17,127 nucleotides of DNA from assembly GCA_035711385.1 (NCBI GenBank), contig DASTCG010000086.1, positions 1 through 17,127 of the forward strand, written 5' to 3'. The stretch comes from JACDAN01 sp035711385 (GTDB lineage: Bacteria; Actinomycetota; Thermoleophilia; Gaiellales; Gaiellaceae). Shown here piece by piece: positions 13,799 through 17,127 of the stretch (the stretch's first letter is position 1; every line of letters begins with the position of its first letter). The translations under genes were made by a program, and so were the position numbers. The notes under the pieces were generated by a model. That model made no database searches. It saw only the letters and a program-made list of their open reading frames with translations, and was not told where the DNA came from.

Positions 13799-14701
13799 TT
13801 AGACGTTGAATCGGATGTTCAGGACGTCGCCGTCTGCGACAACGTACCCCTTTCCCTCGAGCCGCTGCAGGCCATGGCGAGCCGCCTCCGCGTGCGAGCC
13901 GCACTCGACGAGGTCGCTCCACCGGATCACCTCGCAGCGGATGAAGCCGCGCGCCATGTCCGTGTGGACGGACGCCGCGGCGTCGAGCGCGGTCTCGCCG
14001 TTCCGCAGCGTCCAGCCGCGGGCCTCCGTCTCGCCCGCGGTGAAGAAGGTCACGAGGTCGAGCGCCGACGCGAGGCGGCGGACGACGTCCTCGAGCGCCG
14101 AGGAGCCGCCGTCCCGGAACTGCGCCGCCTCCTCCGGTGGAAGGTCGCGCAGCTCCGCCTCGAGGGCGAGGTCGGTTCCGCCGGGGCCGTTCACGATCGG
14201 GATCAGCGGTTTCGCCGTCAACGGTTCGAGCTCGACCGGCAGCTCGGACGACCAGTCGCGCACCGGGCGCTCGCCGTCGATGTGCGCGAGGAGGCCCTCG
14301 AGCAGGCCGACCTCGTCGCGGAGCTTCGGGTCGCCGGACTTCGCATCCTTCCGGACCCGCTCCAGCCGCCGCTCGACGTGTTCGCGATCGGCGACGAGCA
14401 GCTCGAGCTCCAGTGACGGGAGGTCGGCCTCGTCGCGGACGACGGCCAGCAGCGCGTCGGCGCGCCGGACCCCGCCGAGCTGCGCGGCCGCCGTTCCAGG
14501 CACGTCGATCAGCCGGATCGTCGCCGGGGTCTGCTTCGCCGACCCCACGACCCGCGCGATCTGTGGCAGGCGATCGTCCGCGATCGGCGCGATCCCGACG
14601 TGCGGCGTCCCGTACCCCTCCGGCCGAACGCCCGTCAGGGCCGTGAACAGGGTCGTCTTGCCGGCGCCCGGAGGGCCGACGATCCCGACGTCGAGAGCCA
14701 C
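13799..14701 (-). CDS. ychF: YchF-like GTPase/ATPase, reduced and divergent (TGS domain intact)
   Basis: 300 residues against about 360 for YchF (EngD/OLA1), a ribosome-associated ATP-preferring P-loop NTPase. The C-terminal TGS half is well kept: LVTFFTAGETEARGWTLRNGETALDAAASVHTDMARGFIRCEVI...GKGYVVADGDVLNIRFNV (217-300). The N-terminal G domain departs from the family: P-loop GPPGAGKTT (9-17) instead of GLPNVGKST, DVPG (67-70) instead of DIAG, and the usual RGASxGEGLGNxFL region is reduced to a short stretch. The NxxE-type nucleotide motif reads NGPG (171-174). It is therefore probably a diverged paralogue, and a normal ychF may exist elsewhere. It starts with GTG directly after a run of seven C, no SD, 9 nt after the sigma-factor stop. 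Confidence 0.87.
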   Translation of the reverse strand: MALDVGIVGPPGAGKTTLFTALTGVRPEGYGTPHVGIAPIADDRLPQIARVVGSAKQTPATIRLIDVPGTAAAQLGGVRRADALLAVVRDEADLPSLELELLVADREHVERRLERVRKDAKSGDPKLRDEVGLLEGLLAHIDGERPVRDWSSELPVELEPLTAKPLIPIVNGPGGTDLALEAELRDLPPEEAAQFRDGGSSALEDVVRRLASALDLVTFFTAGETEARGWTLRNGETALDAAASVHTDMARGFIRCEVIRWSDLVECGSHAEAARHGLQRLEGKGYVVADGDVLNIRFNV

Positions 14702-14710
14702 GGGGGGGTT

Positions 14711-15235
14711 CTAGCGAGAAACGTGCTTGTGGAGCGAGCCGAGCGCGCGGTGCTGGAGCGACTTCACCGCGCCCTCAGTCTTCCCGAGAATCTCGGCCGT
14801 CTCGCCGTTCGAGAAGCGGAAGACGAACTTCAGCGTCAGCACCTGCTGCTGCTCGGGCGAGAGCCGCAGGATCAGCTCGAGCAGGCTGGCGTCCCCGATC
14901 GCGGCAAGCGCCTGCTCCTCGGCCGAGGTCTCCTCGCTCGCCGGCGGCTCCGGCAGGTCCTCCTCCGACAGCCAGCGGCGCCGTGCGCGGAAGTGGTCGA
15001 TCGCGAGGTTGTGGGCGATCCGGAAGAGCCACGCCGAGAACGGCACTGACTGCCAGCGGAACCGCCCGATTGCCTCGAGCATCTTCACGAACGTCTGCGT
15101 CGTCAGGTCCTCGGCGTCGTGCCTGCTGCCGACGCTCATGTGGAGGTAGCTGTAGATCCGGTCGAAGTGGATCAGGTACAGCTCTTCGAGCGCCGCGCGG
15201 TCGCCGCGCTGGGCGCGCTCCACGAGGCTCCGCAT
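14711..15235 (-). CDS. ECF-type sigma-70 family RNA polymerase sigma factor
   Basis: 174 residues from ATG 15235. Region 2 spans about 10-80: ALEELYLIHFDRIYSYLHM, HDAEDLTTQTFVKMLEAI and FSAWLFRIAHNLAIDHFRARRR. An acidic linker (EEDLPEPPASEETSAEEQ) is followed by region 4 with its helix-turn-helix (LSPEQQQVLTLKFVFRFSNGETAEILGKTEGAVKSLQHRALGSL). There is no region 3, hence ECF class. No anti-sigma gene is adjacent, so control may be transcriptional or by another partner. The frame is open to a GTG at 15298; I prefer the ATG because homology begins there, but neither start has a convincing SD. It lies between the 77-residue protein gene and the YchF-like gene in one minus-strand run. Confidence 0.92.
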   Translation of the reverse strand: MRSLVERAQRGDRAALEELYLIHFDRIYSYLHMSVGSRHDAEDLTTQTFVKMLEAIGRFRWQSVPFSAWLFRIAHNLAIDHFRARRRWLSEEDLPEPPASEETSAEEQALAAIGDASLLELILRLSPEQQQVLTLKFVFRFSNGETAEILGKTEGAVKSLQHRALGSLHKHVSR

Positions 15236-15328
15236 CCCACCGTTCTCGCTGGTCGCGCGCGTCGCCGGACGACAGGGGACGAGCTGGTGGTCACCCACTA
15301 GAAAGGCATGCCCGGGAGGGCTTTCCGC

Positions 15329-15562
15329 CTAAACGTTCCCGAAGCCCAGCCGGCCCTCGCGCGCGAAGCGCTTGAGGTAGACGATCCGCGCGAGCGGCAC
15401 CGTGTAGCGCCCGTCCTCCGCGTCGAGGACGACGGAGCCGTTGCCGCCGTTCTTGAGGGCCGCCTCGAGCTCGTCCGCCGTCTCAGGCGTCACGAGCGCG
15501 CTCATGATCTGGGTGCCGTCGAAGCCGATCTCGATGCGAACGTTGTCTTCGATGCTGCTCAT
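15329..15562 (-). CDS. Small conserved-looking protein, possibly DUF3107-like
   Basis: 77 residues, not firmly recognised. The pattern VRIEIGFDGTQIMSALVTPETADELEAALKNGG, VVLDAEDGRYTVPLARIVYLKRF suggests a compact alpha/beta protein resembling the small actinobacterial DUF3107 type (a beta strand, an acidic helix, then V.VP...IAYV). It has no signal peptide or membrane helix. Its ATG overlaps the epimerase stop (ATGA), so it is probably made together with the epimerase. About 30 nt of unassigned spacer separate it from the longest possible sigma-factor start. Confidence 0.75.
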   Translation of the reverse strand: MSSIEDNVRIEIGFDGTQIMSALVTPETADELEAALKNGGNGSVVLDAEDGRYTVPLARIVYLKRFAREGRLGFGNV

Positions 15563-15960
15563 GCGGTCACCAACTCCGAGAGGACGCCGTGGACGGCGTC
15601 GGGGTGGACGAATGCGACCTGGAGGCCGAAGAGGCCGGAGCGTGGCTGCTCGTCGATGAGCTCGACCCCGCGGTCGGAGAGGCTCCGGAGGGCGGCCGGG
15701 AGGTCCTCGACCTCGTACGCGACGTGGTGCATCCCGGGGCCGCGCTTTGCAAGGAATCTGCCGACGGGCGTGTCCTCGCCGAGCGAGCCCATCAGCTCGA
15801 CGATGCTCTGGCCGACGCGCACGGAGACGGCCTCGACACCCTGGTCTTCGAGCCGGCCGCGGTGCTCGACACGGCCGCCGAACAGCCGCTCGTAGGTCCC
15901 GACGGCCTCGTCGAGGTTCTCGACGGCGACGCCGAGGTGATGGATCCGAAGGGCCTCCAC
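15559..15960 (-). CDS. mce: Methylmalonyl-CoA epimerase (VOC superfamily)
   Basis: 133 residues, the normal size. It interconverts (2R)- and (2S)-methylmalonyl-CoA in propionyl-CoA and branched-chain catabolism. Two beta-alpha-beta-beta-beta modules carry the metal ligands: H8 in RIHHLGVAV, E55 in SIVELMGSLGEDTPVGRFL, a His of GMHHVAYEV (H78/H79) and E129 near the end (HPDAVHGVLSEL). The segment GEDTPVGRFLAKRGPGMHHVAYEV is characteristic of the family and separates it from other VOC proteins. It begins with GTG 15960 and is first in a run with the 77-residue protein (4-nt overlap). No mutase genes are in view. The shared 15-bp motif lies about 50 nt upstream. Confidence 0.93.
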   Translation of the reverse strand: MEALRIHHLGVAVENLDEAVGTYERLFGGRVEHRGRLEDQGVEAVSVRVGQSIVELMGSLGEDTPVGRFLAKRGPGMHHVAYEVEDLPAALRSLSDRGVELIDEQPRSGLFGLQVAFVHPDAVHGVLSELVTA

Positions 15961-16010
15961 GGCCCCGATGCTAGTCGCGGGGCCGGCGCCTGCGCCGGGC
16001 CGGTGGGTCG

Positions 16011-16025
16011 GCCAAGTACCACAGT
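16011..16025 (-). promoter_or_regulatory. 15-bp motif upstream of the epimerase operon (copy 2)
   Basis: Minus-strand ACTGTGGTACTTGGC is identical to 4674-4688 and starts about 50 nt upstream of the epimerase GTG. CACCGG follows on the minus strand at both sites, 11-12 nt downstream, so similarity extends beyond the 15-mer. A shared promoter or operator is likelier than chance, but a role is not proven. Confidence 0.45.
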
Positions 16026-16169
16026 CTTCCTAGTCTCATGCTGGGCGAGATTCTCCTCGACGAGCTCGCTCAACGTGTGCTGCGCGACCCGCCCGTTGCG
16101 ACGGCGGAGCCGCTCGAGCGCGATCTTCAGCGCCTGCAATGCTTCGCCTTGACTCGCGAACCCGCCCAC
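16026..16169 (-). pseudogene. Integrase-like N-terminal remnant
   Basis: The minus-strand frame from GTG 16169 reads GGFASQGEALQALKIALE, RLRRRNGRVAQHTLSELVEENLAQHE. This resembles the linker and start of the SAM-like core-binding domain of tyrosine recombinases (FxTKxEAxxAL...LTLxELVExxLAxHE). About 45 residues fit; the frame then runs into the epimerase upstream region. No catalytic R...HxxR...Y part is present. It abuts an ATPase remnant on the opposite strand at about 16170. The family call is by pattern only and uncertain. Confidence 0.35.
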
Positions 16170-16170
16170 T

Positions 16171-16466
16171 TACGGCCTGCTCGAGCGCGAGCATGTCATG
16201 CTGAACGGCCTCGCCGTCCGCGCCGACGAGATGGCAGGCGCTGGGCGCACCGCCGTCCATGTCGCCGTCGACGCCCGACCCGCCGGGCTGATTGCCGCAA
16301 ACGTGCGGGTGGTCCTCGTCTGCGGCCCGCGGGCAGAACCTCGTCGTCGCTGAGCGCGTCGCACGGCACCCACGACCTCGGCGGGCCAGGATTACCCGTC
16401 TGACGACCCGCGCAGCTTGATGACCGTGTTGCCAATGCGATCAGGAAAGGGAGGTGGGGAGCGTGA
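16171..16466 (+). pseudogene. Decayed P-type metal ATPase remnant
   Basis: The plus-strand frame from 16171 reads LLEREHVMLNGLAVRADEMA, GAGRTAVHVAVDARPAGLIAA up to about 16308. This matches the nucleotide-binding domain of heavy-metal P1B ATPases around the conserved xGxTxVxVAVDGRxAGLIAxAD. The DKTG and GDGxND motifs, the CPC-type membrane helix and other transmembrane segments are missing. Further on, in other frames, GQNLVVAE (around 16330) and RVANAIRKGRWGA before TGA 16464-16466 recall the final helices of such pumps (KxxQNL... and ...NAxRLRR). The gene thus looks internally deleted and frame-broken. Its final TGA still overlaps the GTG of the rhodanese gene. The central part is the firm evidence; the tail is suggestive. 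Confidence 0.5.
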
Positions 16467-16798
16467 GTGACACGGTTCGTGATCACAAAGAAGATCCCGG
16501 ACATCATGAGACGGCACGCTCGATCGAGCCGCAGAAGGTCTGGGCGCTCCTCCAAGGCGGAGGCGCGCGCCTGCTTGACCTCCGGACGGAGATTGAGCGC
16601 CGCCGCTACGGCGCCCCGCCGGGTGCGATTCCCGTGTCGATGACGCGCCACGTCCTCAAGCCCGAGGGGGAGGGTGCGATCTATCTCTGCCAGCACGCGG
16701 TGCGGTCGAAAGCGACGCTGCGCAACGGCGCTGCCGAGGTTGCCGGCGGCTTCGTCGCCTGGCGGCGCGCCGGGCTGCCGATCGAGAACGTTGAATGA
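16463..16798 (+). CDS. Rhodanese-homology domain protein
   Basis: 111 residues, one rhodanese domain. LLDLRTEIERRRYGAPPGAIPV (37-58), active-site loop CQHAVRS at 76-82 (C76 nucleophile) and the typical ending AAEVAGGFVAWRRAGLPIE (91-109). It probably transfers sulfane sulfur or acts as a persulfide carrier in the cytoplasm, since no signal peptide is seen; the acceptor is unknown. I chose GTG 16463 because GGGAGGT lies about 7 nt before it; a GTG at 16454 overlaps that SD. A remnant of a metal ATPase lies just upstream and would once have been translationally coupled. Confidence 0.9.
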   Translation: MSDTVRDHKEDPGHHETARSIEPQKVWALLQGGGARLLDLRTEIERRRYGAPPGAIPVSMTRHVLKPEGEGAIYLCQHAVRSKATLRNGAAEVAGGFVAWRRAGLPIENVE

Positions 16799-16815
16799 CA
16801 ACGGTCGCAACGCGT

Positions 16816-16836
16816 GGCGCGCGAACGGGGCGCGCC
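16816..16836 (+). terminator. 7-bp GC hairpin after the rhodanese gene
   Basis: GGCGCGC (16816-16822) pairs with GCGCGCC (16830-16836) around a 7-nt loop, 17 nt after the rhodanese stop. There is no T tract. It is a plausible terminator, alone or together with the longer hairpin that follows. Confidence 0.45.
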
Positions 16837-16850
16837 GATGTGAGAAGGTC

Positions 16851-16897
16851 ATCTCGTCAAGTCCTGCGGGCCTTCGGGTTCGCTGGACTTGGCAGAT
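16851..16897 (+). ncRNA. Long hairpin with C(UUCG)G tetraloop (terminator or structured RNA)
   Basis: CAAGTCC (16858-16864) pairs with GGACTTG (16885-16891). After a T/T mismatch, GCGGGCC (16866-16872) pairs with GGTTCGC (16877-16883, two G-T wobbles), closing a TTCG tetraloop as C(UUCG)G. Below, G16856-C16893 and T16857-G16892 pair, C16855 bulges, and ATCT (16851-16854) pairs with AGAT (16894-16897). The total is about 20 pairs in 47 nt. No T tract follows on the plus strand. It may end rhodanese transcription or be an independent structured element. Confidence 0.5.
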
Positions 16898-16959
16898 CGA
16901 GGCGCACGCGGTCGCGCTCGCTGCTGACTTCCGCGCGATGACCGGCACGCCGATCTGAT

Positions 16960-16986
16960 CGCTCTTGGCGGCAACCGCCGTTAGCG
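16960..16986 (+). terminator. Two-part hairpin in the spacer
   Basis: GGCGG (16967-16971) and CCGCC (16975-16979) pair around a CAA loop; an outer CGCT/AGCG stem (16960-16963 and 16983-16986) flanks a small internal loop. No T tract. Its role is unknown. Confidence 0.3.
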
Positions 16987-17097
16987 CCGTGCTTCGTGAA
17001 CGGGGTGCGGAAAAGCCGCATTGAAACTGGGCGGTTCCACCGATTCGCTCAGCGGCTCCGCGGCCGACTCTTCGAGAGTCCCCCGAGGAGGAGAACG

Positions 17098-17127
17098 ATG
17101 CACCTACGCCTGTTCGCAGCACTCGCC
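17098..17127 (+). CDS. Start of a probable exported protein (truncated by window edge)
   Basis: An ATG at 17098 follows a strong GAGGAGGA Shine-Dalgarno (from 17085) at standard spacing. The ten visible codons read MHLRLFAALA, like the start of a signal peptide or membrane helix. The product cannot be named. A 6-bp hairpin (17066-17080) lies just upstream of the SD. Confidence 0.6.
   Translation, partial: MHLRLFAALA

Larger units (their letters stand above)
16799..17097. other. Hairpin-rich intergenic spacer
   Basis: I see no credible coding frame in these 299 bases. The spacer holds at least five inverted repeats: 16816-16836, 16851-16897, 16960-16986, 17006-17020 (TGCGG/CCGCA) and 17066-17080 (GACTCT/AGAGTC). 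TTGAAA at 17021-17026 could be a -35 element for the gene at 17098, but no good -10 follows at 16-18 nt. The remainder is unassigned. Confidence 0.6.

Noticed and set aside
12630..13802. A 390-residue plus-strand frame opposite moxR
   Set aside because: It is the antisense shadow of an AAA+ gene with all motifs intact on the minus strand; there is no start signal or family match.
15301..15328. Inverted repeat (GAAAG/CTTTC) before the sigma gene as a terminator
   Set aside because: Only five pairs hold before mismatches, and there is no T tract; too weak to call.
4674..16025. An 11.3-kb integrated element bounded by the 15-bp repeats
   Set aside because: The genes inside are ordinary chromosomal ones with uniform composition, and no recombinase is intact. 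I kept it only as an alternative explanation of the repeat.
16196..17122. A 308-residue minus-strand frame over the rhodanese gene and spacer
   Set aside because: It is antisense to a rhodanese gene with a clear active site, and the product has no recognisable domain.

Overview
The window is very GC-rich, uses many GTG starts, and packs its genes into short overlapping operons. The mix of genes points to a high-GC actinobacterium. It includes a RegX3-like response regulator, an Mrp ATPase without the CxxC pair, a methylmalonyl-CoA epimerase, and a MoxR/DUF58/VWA cluster. A deep-branching lineage such as Thermoleophilia is my inference; nothing here proves it.

Layout. (1) 1-1364, minus strand: a two-component pair, with an OmpR-type regulator followed by a histidine kinase cut by the window edge. 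(2) 1443-1928: a small exported Thr/Asn-rich and Asp/His/Arg-rich protein with a four-unit 18-bp repeat, ending at a strong hairpin. (3) 2015-4656: DUF72 protein, Mrp/ApbC iron-sulfur carrier and a shortened Ldh2-family protein, all minus strand. (4) 4746-6604: DUF1015 protein coupled to an inositol-monophosphatase-family protein, minus strand. (5) 6649-8316, plus strand and divergent from (4): a YhaM-like OB-fold/HD nuclease and an EamA/DMT transporter. (6) 8323-13751, minus strand: a six-gene Bat-like operon (MoxR ATPase, DUF58, a BatD-like membrane protein, VWA, a TPR-like membrane protein, VWA) with several stop/start overlaps. The ATPase and DUF58 protein probably act with the membrane-anchored VWA proteins at the envelope. 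(7) 13799-15960, minus strand: methylmalonyl-CoA epimerase, a 77-residue protein, an ECF-type sigma factor and a reduced YchF-like GTPase. (8) 15961-17127: a less orderly stretch. It holds an integrase-like N-terminal remnant on the minus strand, abutting a decayed P-type metal ATPase remnant on the plus strand. These are followed by an intact rhodanese-domain gene, a roughly 300-nt spacer dense in hairpins, and the first ten codons of a probable exported protein.

Most of the window is ordinary chromosomal gene content. The points most worth a second look are: the Bat-like operon with its BatD-position protein; the reduced YchF and Ldh2 paralogues, both with altered signature motifs; a 15-bp motif shared upstream of two distant operons; the remnant junction near 16170; and a long C(UUCG)G-capped hairpin at 16851-16897. 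I found no CRISPR array, tRNA, rRNA or intact mobile element.
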